64,000 nucleotides of DNA from Poriferisodalis sp965237655 (GCF_965237655.1 NZ_CBDEGB010000001.1:620001-684000), one strand, 5' to 3'. Positions 10,401 to 18,183 are shown, counted from the stretch's first letter. The notes: generated by a model from the letters alone, not told the origin. Numbers and translations: made by a program.

Positions 10401-12499
10401 GTGGAACAGCCAGCGACGGCCCGGTGAAGCTGGCCGAGACCGCATTTGTTGCCAGCGAGCCCGCATGGTCGCCCGACTGCACACACGTGGCGTTCGCTCG
10501 GGGCGGATCGCTGTGGCTGATGCGCAATGACGGCTCAGGCCTTCGTCGTCTCACCCGTTTCGACGGCGAGACGCCGTCGGGACCGTCGTGGTCGCCCGAT
10601 GGGCGCCGCATTGCGTTCGCTCGAACAGTCACTGCGAACCGGCGCACGCTGTCGCACATCTGGCTGGTCAGCACCGACGGGACGCACAGAACGCAGATCA
10701 CCGAGGGCGATGTCCTCGACAGCTCCCCGACATGGTCGGCCGACAGCAGCCAGATCGCATTTGCCCGTCAGACACTGGGCGAAGCCGACGCAAATGGACA
10801 TGTGTCGGGCCGAGACCGTTACATCGTGCTGATGGGCAACGACGGCAGCGATCAGACCATCCTCACCGAAGACGACGACTGGGAAAGCTCGCCTGCGTGG
10901 TCGCCCGACGGCAGCGTCATCGCGTATCTCTCCGCCGGAGCGGTATGGGTCATGGCGCCCGACAGCTCGAATGCACGCGCCGTGGCCGCTGGCGCCTTTG
11001 GGGACGGAGGCTTGTCCTGGTCGCCCGACGGCACGCACCTTGCCTTTGCACGAGGCAGCTGGAACCAGAGTCGCGTGGTGACCGTGGAGCTCGATGGATT
11101 GGCCGAGAACGTCATCGGCGACGGGCTGATCAAGCAGAGGAACCCCAGCTGGTCGCCCGACGGGAAGCGAATTGTGTACGACGGAGTCGGCGATCCAACC
11201 GACGCCGACCCAGGCGATTCCGACCACGACGAGGCTTGGAGCCTGGCCATCTCAGGCGCCGCAGGCACGCCAGCATCCGGAGGCGCTGGCGAATGCCGAC
11301 CGTGGGGCGTCTCGGGCACGACCGTAGGGTTCCCGCTCGCGGATTGGGCGGTGCCTTCGACGGGGACACTGCGGGTGGCGTTGCTGTTCATGGACTTCCC
11401 CGACGCGCAGGCCGAGCACACGACGCAACGCGAAGCGGAGTTGGGCGCCGCCTTCATCGAGGAGTATCTCGAGGCCGCCAGCTACGGCAAGCTCGATGTG
11501 GAGTTGGTGATCCACCATGCGTGGCTGCGAGCCGAACAGCCGCACGCCTCCTACATCGAGGAGCTCGCCGTAGGAACCGGCCTCGGCACATCGGCCAGCG
11601 CCCACGCGGTCATGCTGGCAGACGTCGCCGTGGACTTCTCCGACATCGATGCCGTAGCTGTGGTCTTCCCGAGCAGCCACTTCGGAGGCGGCGGCAATGC
11701 CGGCGGCGTCGTACAGGCCGACGGACGCAGCCTGGCAGCGACACGCACGAACGACAATCTGCTCTCCGAGGAGCGGACCCTCGCTAGCGCGCCGAACTGG
11801 GGGCGCGTGGCCGCGCACGAGATCATCCACAACCTGGGCCTGCTCGACATGTACCCCTACGACGGCACCCTGCATGAGTTGCGCGACGCGCCAGCCGGAA
11901 CCGAATGGGTCCGCGCTGCCTTCGGCCGCATGGGCCTGGAAGCCTGGTTCCCGGCGAACAAGTTCGACGAACGGCGTGAGGTCACGTGGCGGTACGCCGA
12001 TGGCAGGCGGGCGACCAGCTATACGACGGGTCTTGTGCCGGCTGAGATGATGGCGTGGAGCCGTTGGCAGCTCGGATGGCTCGACGACACGCAGGTGCAG
12101 TGCGTGCGAGAGCCGTCGGCCACTGTGCAGCTGGGCCCGATTGCGGAGCCCGGCGGCAGCACGGCGCTGGCCGCCGTGCCGCTCACGACCCACGAGTTGA
12201 TCGTGGTGGAGAGCCGCCGTGAACTCGGCTACGACCGCCCGGTAACGACCACGACCGCCGATGGCGCACGCGTGCGAGCCCCGAACCTCCTCAGCGAGGG
12301 CGTACTGGTGTACACGGTCGACTCGGCGCTCGGATCGGGAGCGCTGCCGCTGAAGATTGCCGACGACAGCGGCAACGGCCAGGTCGACGACTTCCCCGTC
12401 CTCGGCTTGGACGACTCAGTGACGCTGCACGGCTACACCATCACCGTCACAGCAGACGACGGCAACACCCACACGGTCACCATCACCTGCAACTGCTGA
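7463..12499 (+). CDS. Giant secreted CWB2 / triple beta-propeller / M6-type metalloprotease
   Basis: 1678 residues from ATG 7463. An open frame exists further upstream, but only this start gives a signal peptide (RRALTGAVLVVAVVGG to SAATQ) and a -10 box at 7 bases. Three CWB2 repeats are followed by three complete, mutually similar TolB/WD40-like propellers. Each is about 298 residues, starts with a conserved CGG and contains repeated WSPDG blades. The C-terminal M6-like metallopeptidase has HEIIH at about 1452-1456, followed by NLGLLDMYP. It is the full-length paralogue of the upstream 1054-residue protein, differing mainly by propeller number. Predicted role: surface-attached protease with an extended propeller stalk or binding platform. 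Conservation of HExxH and its context suggests an active enzyme. Confidence 0.87.
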   Translation: MRRALTGAVLVVAVVGGVLGLPASAATQTAQEEQVAKVAVSRYGGADRYATSLLVAEAVAADAGGSLTHVVMVSGLSWPDAVVAAPVAGALGAPVLMTPPGELRDDAAAFLQRTGVTDVVVVGATGGAHAVSDAVVTSLEGLGIAVERVGRVDRYATGVVAARQIESVGEMPGFGTTAIVANGDVFADALVAGAFAARGPHPVLLTPRDELHAGVARYLSEAGISHVVLMGGTAALAEAVDWSISDLGIAVTRLAGATRFDTAVKAAEFVEGLYAQGSERCFTTERIGLARARVPFDSFSAGPLLGRLCAPLLLANPNAIPLDTAGFLDAARTTTAAAGIDTLDLRVFGGDAAVSQTAIDAYLGGEPTVEPADEPAGLPAGTCGGAIDAAPVQLVTENDPEEPAWSPDCSQIVYGARSRLWIAGSDGSEPSELTERDGGYSHEPFWSSDGTRIAYAREVYQGEHWESHIWVVNADGSGKTQVTRGDVWDGDPSWSPDSTEIVFSRISGTGRNAQGDRISSDRYIVAMNANGTNKRFLTVGGAWDGAPTWSPDGSQIGYIAYDSVWVHNTNGSGGRAIAGNAYWDGGLSWSPDGSKIAFTRRDGEDASIRLVQVDTASEEVLADVPGRESHPRWSPDGHRILFFVATEDGTREAWAAGASGRQVGIAPGQFVGRGAAPSPGGCGGGASDTSQQLGSLGGSSPSWSPNCTHVVFAHDRSLWLMRNDGTDLRRLTRYDARTSYAPSWSPDGTRIAYARTDYQDDRWVSHIWLVNSDGTGHTQLTGGDVWDDEPSWSPDGMKLTFSRYWGSGRSDAGHRTDDDRYIAVMRADGSGRRALTAGAVWDHSPSWSPDGTLIGYISNKSVWVITPDGAHRRGVAGDVDSNGLSWSPDGARIAVTRGDDSATAIHLLELASLSDIKVTDGMARLSSPHWSPDGQRILFHTVNADGTEHVWAAGASGTQVGTTAGQFVGGGAVPATGGCGGTASDGPVKLAETAFVASEPAWSPDCTHVAFARGGSLWLMRNDGSGLRRLTRFDGETPSGPSWSPDGRRIAFARTVTANRRTLSHIWLVSTDGTHRTQITEGDVLDSSPTWSADSSQIAFARQTLGEADANGHVSGRDRYIVLMGNDGSDQTILTEDDDWESSPAWSPDGSVIAYLSAGAVWVMAPDSSNARAVAAGAFGDGGLSWSPDGTHLAFARGSWNQSRVVTVELDGLAENVIGDGLIKQRNPSWSPDGKRIVYDGVGDPTDADPGDSDHDEAWSLAISGAAGTPASGGAGECRPWGVSGTTVGFPLADWAVPSTGTLRVALLFMDFPDAQAEHTTQREAELGAAFIEEYLEAASYGKLDVELVIHHAWLRAEQPHASYIEELAVGTGLGTSASAHAVMLADVAVDFSDIDAVAVVFPSSHFGGGGNAGGVVQADGRSLAATRTNDNLLSEERTLASAPNWGRVAAHEIIHNLGLLDMYPYDGTLHELRDAPAGTEWVRAAFGRMGLEAWFPANKFDERREVTWRYADGRRATSYTTGLVPAEMMAWSRWQLGWLDDTQVQCVREPSATVQLGPIAEPGGSTALAAVPLTTHELIVVESRRELGYDRPVTTTTADGARVRAPNLLSEGVLVYTVDSALGSGALPLKIADDSGNGQVDDFPVLGLDDSVTLHGYTITVTADDGNTHTVTITCNC
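8609..11293 (+). repeat. Three tandem copies of a whole propeller domain
   Basis: Repeat units begin at the conserved Cys codons at 8609, 9506 and 10397 and end at 11293. The unit lengths are 897, 891 and 897 bases, that is 299, 297 and 299 codons. Copies share landmark phrases such as SHIWLVNSDGT, RYIAVMRADGSG and WAAGASG. This is in-frame duplication of an entire domain, not of single blades. Confidence 0.85.
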
Positions 12500-12540
12500 T
12501 CAACCGAAAATGTGACGGCAGCTGTGCGGGGGCGCTGCGG

Positions 12541-12546
12541 TAGCAT
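12541..12546 (+). promoter_or_regulatory. -10 box TAGCAT of the sigma factor gene
   Basis: This would give a transcript starting near 12553 with a leader of about 45 bases, in contrast to the leaderless genes nearby. The leader begins with the hairpin at 12558-12574. Confidence 0.45.
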
Positions 12547-12557
12547 TCGAGATGTAG

Positions 12558-12574
12558 GAGGCCGTACCGGCCTC
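12558..12574 (+). promoter_or_regulatory. Perfect inverted repeat in the sigma factor leader
   Basis: GAGGCCG and CGGCCTC are perfect 7-bp arms with a 3-base centre (TAC). It lies just after the expected transcription start, so it is either a DNA operator or a tight 5' mRNA hairpin. The AGGAGG inside the left arm would be masked if the hairpin forms. Confidence 0.5.
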
Positions 12575-12597
12575 TGTCAGCGACCCTGAGAACCGCC

Positions 12598-14334
12598 ATG
12601 GCCCTTCGACTCGAAGATCGAGACTTGGTCATCGCCTACCAGGCCGGCGACGACGAAGCGTTCGCCGAACTGGTTCGTGAGTACCGGCCACAGCTTCTCA
12701 ATCACGCGCGCCGTCGCTTGAGCTGCAACGAGTCCGCCGAAGACGCTGTCCAGGAAACGCTGGTGCGTGCCCTGCGGGCCATGCCCCGGTTCAACGGCAA
12801 CTACCAGGTCCGCCCGTGGCTGCACCGGATCCTCGCCAACGTCTGCATTGACGAGGGCAACCGGCGTCGCCGCGAGGGCGAGAAGACCGTACGCGTAGCC
12901 GTCAACGACACTGCATTGCAGCCGACGCCCAGCGTCGAGACCGAGCTGGGGCTCGACATCGATCTCTCCGACGTCGCCGACGCAGTGGAGGGCCTGTCCG
13001 AGCCGTACCGCGAGGCGCTGCAGATGCGCTTCGTCGAAGAGCTCTCGTACGACGAGATGGCGAAGGCCACCGGCGTGAGCGAGGACAACGCCCGGGCTCG
13101 GGTGTCGCGTGCGCGTACTGCGCTGCGTGCTGCACTGCGTGTTGCAGCGTTTGTTCCCGTGGCACTCGCAGGGCTGCTTCGCCGCGGCGAACGGGCTGCT
13201 TCGGCAGTCGCGGGCCATGGGTCTGGTGCCGCACAGTCGTCGGTTACTTCCGCCATGCCCCTGCTGACCGAGTCAGCACCCGTGGCCTCGCGTGCTGCTG
13301 CAGCCGTCGCCAATGTTGCAACCACCGGTGTGCCGATGGTTGCCAAGGCTGCAGTCGGCCTTGGGCTTGCCACCGCGGTGATCTCCCCGACCGCGGATTC
13401 AACCGTCCACAAGGCGGCCGAACGGGTGCTGCCCGATTCGGTTATCGAGGTGCTGACCCCGCTCGCCGTGGAGGTGCCTGCGCCCGACGCGCCAGTCGTC
13501 GTACCTGCCGCTGAACAGCCACCGGTGGTCGAGTCGGCACCTGCTGCTGTGGAGACTGACGTGACTCCGGCCGCCGTTGCCGCCGCATCCGTCACGCAGG
13601 AAGAAGCCACGGCAACAGCTGTCGAACCGCAGGAGGCTGCGGTTGTCGCTGTCGTGCAGCAGGAGACTCCGCTCGTAACGGTTGCGGACGACGACACCTC
13701 GTTGACCCCTGATTCCTCTTCGTCGACGGCCACGGCGGTTGCGCCGGGCGTGTCCGCCACAGAAGATGGCGGTCAGCTAGTCGATCAAACAGTCAGCGAG
13801 ACCGGTACGTCGAACGTCGCCGACAATCCGGTGGCCAGCGAGCCGGAATCCAGCACCGCCAGCGAACCGGTCGTGACCGCCGTCGCCACGAGCAATGTCG
13901 AAGGCGCCGAGCTGACCTTCACGCCTTCCGGTGCCGACCGCTACGACGTCTCAGGCACGCTGTCCCTGACGGTGACGACCACGACAGCCACCACGACCGA
14001 CGACAGCGAGACCGTCGAGACCACGACGATGAGCAAGTCGGTGGCAGTGGTCGTGCCCAGCACTGCTTCGCTTCAGGCCGCCGATCCTGCGTTGGATGAG
14101 CGGCGATTCAGCACCCTGCTGGTCTTCGACGCCGGCGATGATGGCGTGTCCGCTGAGATGCGGCTGGCCGCCCGTGGCAGCGAGAACGGCGATGGATCCC
14201 TGTCGATGACCGGGGTCTTCACCGCCACACCCACCGAGGCGCTGCCCCTCACAGTGCGCGGCACTCTGTCGGGCACCCTGACACTCGACGCCGACGGCAT
14301 GCCTCAGTCGCTGTCCGTCACCCTCACCCAGTAA
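12598..14334 (+). CDS. ECF-type RNA polymerase sigma factor with long C-terminal extension
   Basis: 578 residues. Residues about 10-80 form sigma region 2 (GDDEAFAELVREYRPQLLNHARRRL, then EDAVQETLVRALRAM). Residues about 120-175 form sigma region 4 (EGLSEPYREALQMRF, YDEMAKATGVSEDNARARVSRAR). A normal ECF factor ends near here. This one continues with Ala/Val-rich segments (about 183-193 and 270-298) that could cross the membrane, a Thr/Ser/Glu-rich linker, and a beta-rich C-terminal domain (about 430-578). Large extensions occur in some actinobacterial ECF groups and replace or supplement an anti-sigma factor. No separate anti-sigma gene is adjacent. Function of the tail is not known. Confidence 0.82.
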   Translation: MALRLEDRDLVIAYQAGDDEAFAELVREYRPQLLNHARRRLSCNESAEDAVQETLVRALRAMPRFNGNYQVRPWLHRILANVCIDEGNRRRREGEKTVRVAVNDTALQPTPSVETELGLDIDLSDVADAVEGLSEPYREALQMRFVEELSYDEMAKATGVSEDNARARVSRARTALRAALRVAAFVPVALAGLLRRGERAASAVAGHGSGAAQSSVTSAMPLLTESAPVASRAAAAVANVATTGVPMVAKAAVGLGLATAVISPTADSTVHKAAERVLPDSVIEVLTPLAVEVPAPDAPVVVPAAEQPPVVESAPAAVETDVTPAAVAAASVTQEEATATAVEPQEAAVVAVVQQETPLVTVADDDTSLTPDSSSSTATAVAPGVSATEDGGQLVDQTVSETGTSNVADNPVASEPESSTASEPVVTAVATSNVEGAELTFTPSGADRYDVSGTLSLTVTTTTATTTDDSETVETTTMSKSVAVVVPSTASLQAADPALDERRFSTLLVFDAGDDGVSAEMRLAARGSENGDGSLSMTGVFTATPTEALPLTVRGTLSGTLTLDADGMPQSLSVTLTQ

Positions 14335-14396
14335 CCCGAGCTCAGTCCACCCAGCAGCCCGAGCTCAGCAACCCCGATAGCCGAGGGCAGCGGCGG
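14335..14396. other. Convergent intergenic region with an 11-base direct repeat
   Basis: CCCGAGCTCAG occurs at 14335-14345 and 14358-14368, between the convergent ends of the sigma factor and SDR genes. No clear terminator hairpin was found. Confidence 0.4.
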
Positions 14397-15185
14397 TCAG
14401 GCGTTCTTGATGAGGAGGCCGCCGTCTACGGGGAGGATGGCGCCGGTCATGTACTGGCTGGCGGGCAGGCAGAAGTTGAGCGTGCCGTGGGCCACTTCCT
14501 CGGGTTCGGCGTAGCGGCCCAGTGCGGTGCGGCGCTTGGCGAAGATCGTCTTGTGCTCCTCGGAAATCTCCGCCGTCATGGCCGTGCGGATCGGACCGGG
14601 GCAGATGCAGTTGACCGTGATTCCCTCACGGCCGAGCTCTACCGCCAGCGACTTCGTCAGCCCGATCACGCCGTGCTTGGCGGCCGTGTAGGGCGAGCCG
14701 AACTTCGTGGCACCCCAGCCCTCGGTGGACGCGATGCTCACGATGCGCGCTGCGTCCGACTGGCGCAAGTACGGCAGCGCCGCCCGCACGGTGTAGGTGT
14801 GCGCCGTCAGCAGCACCTCGAGCGAGATCGCCCAGTTGTCCTCGTACTCGGGGGCATCGATCGGCGAGAAGCGTGAAATACCGGCGTTGTTGATGACGTG
14901 GTCGATGCCGCCGAAACGCTCGGCCACCTCGCCCGCGACCTGATTGACACGGTCACGGTTGGCCACGTCCATCGTCCAGCCCGCCGCCGAGCCGCCGGCG
15001 TCGTTGATCTCGGCCACCACGGCATCCACCTCGGCCTGGCCCAGATCGGTCACCGCAACGTGCGCCCCCTCGTCGGCGAACAGGTGCGCTGTCGCCCGTC
15101 CCTGGCCCATGCCGGCGCCGGTGATCAGCGTCACCCGCCCCTCGATCGACCGGTTCAGCGTCGACAGTCGTCTCGTCGTCCCCAC
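14397..15185 (-). CDS. SDR-family oxidoreductase
   Basis: 262 residues, a classical short-chain dehydrogenase/reductase. The N-terminal Rossmann motif TGAGMGQGRA, the NNAG motif, and the catalytic Ser (SIASTEGW), Tyr and Lys (YTAAK) are all present, as is the late ITVNCICPGPIRT segment. It should catalyse NAD(P)-dependent oxidation or reduction of an alcohol/ketone; the substrate is not predictable. GTG at 15185 is preceded by AAGGAG seven bases upstream. It is the last gene of a three-gene minus-strand operon with another SDR and a nitroreductase, suggesting a catabolic or redox pathway for a small carbonyl compound. Confidence 0.92.
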   Translation of the reverse strand: MGTTRRLSTLNRSIEGRVTLITGAGMGQGRATAHLFADEGAHVAVTDLGQAEVDAVVAEINDAGGSAAGWTMDVANRDRVNQVAGEVAERFGGIDHVINNAGISRFSPIDAPEYEDNWAISLEVLLTAHTYTVRAALPYLRQSDAARIVSIASTEGWGATKFGSPYTAAKHGVIGLTKSLAVELGREGITVNCICPGPIRTAMTAEISEEHKTIFAKRRTALGRYAEPEEVAHGTLNFCLPASQYMTGAILPVDGGLLIKNA

Positions 15186-15215
15186 TTTGAAACTCCTTCT
15201 CGTTCGCAGTTCAGG

Positions 15216-15998
15216 TCAGCCCGTCGCCCAGGCCGTGCCGCCGTCGACCTTCAGCACCGAACCCGTCGTGTAGCTCGACGCCTCAGACGCGAAGTACAGC
15301 GCAGCGCCCACCACCTCGTCGGCCTCGCCGCCGCGCTGCAGCGCGATGTCGTTCTCGGCCCGCTTGTCGAAGGCGTCCATGTCCCACGCCTTGGAGATGT
15401 CGGTCAGGAACGGCCCCGGCATGATGCAGTTCACCCGCACCCGGGGGCCGTACTCACGGGCGAACGACGCCGTGATGGCGTGGACCCCGGCCTTGGCAGC
15501 GCCGTAAGCCGTCTCGTTGGGCGTCGGCATGGCGGCCGACACCGAGCTCACGTTGATGATCGAGCCGCCGCCAGCGTCGTACATGCGCTTGCCGAACACT
15601 GCCGAGGCCCGGAACGGCCCCTTCAGGTTGACGTCGATCACCTTGTCGAACAGGGCTTCGGACACGTCGTACAGCGACGGATACATCGGCGACAGCCCGG
15701 CGTTGTTCACCAGCACCTCGCAGTGCCCGAACTCCTCGTAGACCCGCTCGCACAGCGCATCGCACTGGTCCCAGTAGCCCACGTGGCAGGCCACTGCCAA
15801 TGCCCGGCGCCCAGTTTCCGAACGCACCTCGTCCGCCACTGCCTCGCAGTTGTCGAGCTTGCGCGATGCGATCACCACATCGGCGCCGGCGCGGGCGTAC
15901 GCCAGCACGATCTCGCGGCCCATGCCCCGCGACCCACCGGTGACCACCGCCACCCGACCCGACAGGTCGAACAGCTCTGACGGTGACTTCGCGGCCAT
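15216..15998 (-). CDS. SDR-family oxidoreductase (second copy in operon)
   Basis: 260 residues. Classical SDR with TGGSRGMG, NNAG, catalytic Ser in NVSSVSAAM and YGAAKAG, and the VNCIMPGPFLTD segment. It starts one base after the nitroreductase stop (TGA-T-ATG), so translation is coupled. It lies 30 bases upstream of the next SDR. The two SDRs share the family core but are clearly diverged, so they are likely sequential enzymes rather than a recent duplication. Cofactor preference and substrate are unknown. Confidence 0.92.
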   Translation of the reverse strand: MAAKSPSELFDLSGRVAVVTGGSRGMGREIVLAYARAGADVVIASRKLDNCEAVADEVRSETGRRALAVACHVGYWDQCDALCERVYEEFGHCEVLVNNAGLSPMYPSLYDVSEALFDKVIDVNLKGPFRASAVFGKRMYDAGGGSIINVSSVSAAMPTPNETAYGAAKAGVHAITASFAREYGPRVRVNCIMPGPFLTDISKAWDMDAFDKRAENDIALQRGGEADEVVGAALYFASEASSYTTGSVLKVDGGTAWATG

Positions 15999-15999
15999 A

Positions 16000-16698
16000 T
16001 CAACGGCTCCAGGAGTTCCAGCTCATCACCGAGTCAAGATCGGTCCGGGTGGCCAGCTTGAAGTCGGTGCCCTGGGTGTACGCCACCGGGCTGAGCGCGT
16101 ATTGCCGCACCGTGTCGTAGGGAATGCCCAGGATCTCCGCCGCCTCTTTCTCGTAGCCGAGGTGCAGCGTGGTCCAGCAGGTGCCCAGACCCCGCTCGCG
16201 TGCAGCCAGCATGAAGCTCCAGGCCGCCGGGATGATCGAGCCCGCTTGGCCCACCATCATCCGCGGATCGTCGGTGCGGCCGGTGATGCACGGGATGAAC
16301 AGCACCGGGCTGCGACCCATGTTCTCCGACAGGTACTCAGCCGACGAGGTCACCCGAGCCTGCTGTGCGTCACGCTCGGCACCCAGGCCCGACGCCACCC
16401 GGCCCGCATACATGGGGCTGTTGCGGTAGGAGTCGAAGCCCTTCTTGTACAGCGCGGAGATGGCCTCGATCTTGTCGCGCTCGGTGACGAACACGAAGTG
16501 CCAGCCCTGCATGTTCGAGCCCGTCGGCGCCTGCACGGCGATCTCTACGCATTCCCGCAGCACCGATTCGGGCACGGGCCGGTCGAAGTCGAGCCGCTTG
16601 CGCACCGCCCGGGTGCTCTGCAGCACCTCGTCGGCCGACAGTCCAAGTTTGATTCCGTCGGCCGCAAGGCCGAGCTTTGATACGTCAGGTTCACTCAT
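16000..16698 (-). CDS. Nitroreductase-family flavoprotein
   Basis: 232 residues from ATG 16698. The family binds FMN and reduces nitro groups, quinones or unsaturated carbonyls with NAD(P)H. Supporting segments: RAVRKRLDFDRPVPESVLRE (FMN-binding Arg cluster), QAPTGSNMQGWHFVFVTE, the central SFMLAARERGLGTCWTTLH and the late GIPYDTVRQYALSPVAYT. A TACGCT -10 box eight bases upstream supports this start over an in-frame ATG 33 bases upstream. It is first in a tightly packed operon with two SDRs. Confidence 0.88.
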   Translation of the reverse strand: MSEPDVSKLGLAADGIKLGLSADEVLQSTRAVRKRLDFDRPVPESVLRECVEIAVQAPTGSNMQGWHFVFVTERDKIEAISALYKKGFDSYRNSPMYAGRVASGLGAERDAQQARVTSSAEYLSENMGRSPVLFIPCITGRTDDPRMMVGQAGSIIPAAWSFMLAARERGLGTCWTTLHLGYEKEAAEILGIPYDTVRQYALSPVAYTQGTDFKLATRTDLDSVMSWNSWSR

Positions 16699-16706
16699 GG
16701 CGCAGG

Positions 16707-16712
16707 AGCGTA
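16707..16712 (-). promoter_or_regulatory. Leaderless -10 box TACGCT
   Basis: Eight bases upstream of ATG 16698 on the minus strand. It probably drives the nitroreductase-SDR-SDR operon. Confidence 0.5.
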
Positions 16713-16754
16713 ACCGGCGCCCGTGATACACACCGGGGCCCGAGCGGTCCGACG

Positions 16755-17696
16755 TCAGCGCAGGAACTTGCTGGTGGTGTTGTCGGCCAGCACCCGCCCT
16801 CCGGTCTGGCAGCCGGCGCAGTAGTTGACCGAGTAGTCGCGGTACTCGACGGCCCGCACCACGTCATCGCAGGCCATGCAGGGTTCCCCCGTGCGACCGT
16901 GCACTGCCGAGGGCCGCTCGGCCGAACGACTCATCTCCGGGCGGCCCCGTTCGAAGGCCAGCGACTCGTCGACAACCGCTTCGACGGCGCCCACCACCCG
17001 CCCCACGGCGTCGGCGTCAAGCCGTCCGACCGTGGCGAACGGCGACAGCTTCGCCCGATGGCAGATCTCGTTCGCCAGCCGCCGCCCCAGCCCCGAGATC
17101 ACCCGCTGATCCCGCAGGAAGTTGTGCAGGCGTCCCGAATGGGCCGCCATGAGCTTGGCCATGCCCGCTGGGTCCACTTCGGTGGCCTCGGGACCCAGAC
17201 CGGCGATCGGCTCGGCGTTGGACACATCCCCCTCAAGCACCCAAACGCCGGCCCGCTTCTGCGTGCCTGGCTCGGTGAGCAAGAGCCCCAGGCCGCTGTC
17301 GAACTCGAACCGTGCCAAGCCGTCGCGGGGGCGGCTCGGCCGCTTGGCACCCGGTTCGAGCACCCGCAGACGGCCGCCCTGCATGAGATGCACCACGAAT
17401 GTCAGGCCTTCGCTCCCGTCGTCGCTGTTGCCGCCGTTGCCGCCGTTGCCGCCGAGGCTCATGCCACCGCCGGTTCCTCCGCTGGCCGGATCCTGGATCG
17501 GGGGAGCGAACCCCAGCAGCAAGTACTTGGCTCGCTGGCCGACGCTGCACAGCGGCCATCCAATTGCAGCGCTGGGCTGCGGGCTGGCGGTCTTGAACGC
17601 CGTAAACGACAACGGTTCGACGCGCTTCAGTACCTCGCCGGCGGCCAGCGCTTCCAATCGTTCTGCGTGCGCCCGGATCTCGGGGATCTCCGGCAC
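16755..17696 (-). CDS. Fpg/Nei-family DNA glycosylase/AP lyase with low-complexity insert
   Basis: 313 residues from a GTG start. The family excises oxidised bases and cleaves the abasic site. The protein begins MPEIPEI, giving the N-terminal Pro nucleophile and Glu. A GQRAKYLLL segment supplies the conserved Lys. The helix-two-turn-helix region reads FLRDQRVISGLGRRLANEIC, and HGRTGEPC leads into a C-terminal CX2C-X16-CX2C zinc finger. An insert at about residues 72-97 is Gly/Asn-rich and is encoded by a 9-base tandem repeat. The gene lies 6 bases after the SCP2 gene and is probably co-transcribed with it. The choice between Fpg (8-oxoG) and Nei specificity cannot be made here. Confidence 0.85.
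   Translation of the reverse strand: MPEIPEIRAHAERLEALAAGEVLKRVEPLSFTAFKTASPQPSAAIGWPLCSVGQRAKYLLLGFAPPIQDPASGGTGGGMSLGGNGGNGGNSDDGSEGLTFVVHLMQGGRLRVLEPGAKRPSRPRDGLARFEFDSGLGLLLTEPGTQKRAGVWVLEGDVSNAEPIAGLGPEATEVDPAGMAKLMAAHSGRLHNFLRDQRVISGLGRRLANEICHRAKLSPFATVGRLDADAVGRVVGAVEAVVDESLAFERGRPEMSRSAERPSAVHGRTGEPCMACDDVVRAVEYRDYSVNYCAGCQTGGRVLADNTTSKFLR
17427..17453. repeat. Three tandem copies of a 9-base unit inside the glycosylase gene
   Basis: GTTGCCGCC is repeated exactly three times and encodes Asn-Gly-Gly triplets on the minus strand, inside the insert of the DNA glycosylase. In-frame slippage here would change insert length without breaking the gene. Confidence 0.8.
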
Positions 17697-17702
17697 GGCG
17701 TG

Positions 17703-18170
17703 TCAGCCCCCGTCGTCGCCGGCGTCATCGGGTGGAACGCCGGTGCGTCCGTCCGCAGCGCCATTCCCGTCGCCGTGGGCCAGTGCCGCACCCAACGCCG
17801 CGTCCACCACTGCCAACGCTTCAGCGGCCGCGATCAGCACCCGCACGTCGCCGCTCACCTTGATCAGCCCCGCCTGAAGGGCAGCCAGCGCACCCAGCTC
17901 ACCTCGCCGCACGGCCTCAGCGGTGGTCCGTGACTGGCTCATCACCACAACGCTGTCGTCATTACCGTCGTCGCCGTCGACGTCGTCAAAACGCTCGGTT
18001 GCAGGCTCCAGATGCGCCCGGCCGCCGTCGATCACCAGCCGGTAGGCAACGACCGGTCCGCCGTTGCCGTCGCCGATCCGCTGCTCCACCGTGGCCTGAA
18101 CCTCCGGCAGCTCCACCTCCGCGAGCACCACCGACATCGCTGTGCACCAGTCCTCGGACCCGATCTCCAC
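17703..18170 (-). CDS. SCP2-like sterol/lipid-carrier domain protein
   Basis: 155 residues from GTG 18170. The layout fits a stand-alone SCP2 domain: helix EDWCTAMSVVLAEVELPE, a strand-rich middle (GGPVVAYRLVIDGGRAHLEPA), an acidic linker, then VVVMSQSRTTAEAVRRGELGALAALQAGLIKVSGDVRVLI. That last segment, ending in the I-K-V-x-G-D signature, is typical of SCP2. Such proteins bind lipids or acyl-CoA thioesters. The start is set by a TAGGTT box exactly seven bases upstream; an ATG at 18206 would lie upstream of that box. Divergent from hemB and followed after six bases by the DNA glycosylase gene. Native ligand unknown. Confidence 0.75.
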   Translation of the reverse strand: MEIGSEDWCTAMSVVLAEVELPEVQATVEQRIGDGNGGPVVAYRLVIDGGRAHLEPATERFDDVDGDDGNDDSVVVMSQSRTTAEAVRRGELGALAALQAGLIKVSGDVRVLIAAAEALAVVDAALGAALAHGDGNGAADGRTGVPPDDAGDDGG

Positions 18171-18177
18171 GCTCCCG

Positions 18178-18183
18178 AACCTA
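18178..18183 (-). promoter_or_regulatory. Leaderless -10 box TAGGTT of the SCP2 gene
   Basis: Seven bases before GTG 18170. Only 17 bases separate it from the hemB -10 box on the other strand, so the two divergent promoters overlap. Confidence 0.55.

Noticed and set aside
14898..15980. 360-codon plus-strand open frame opposite the SDR genes
   Set aside because: Shadow of two well-supported SDR genes; no promoter or family signature.
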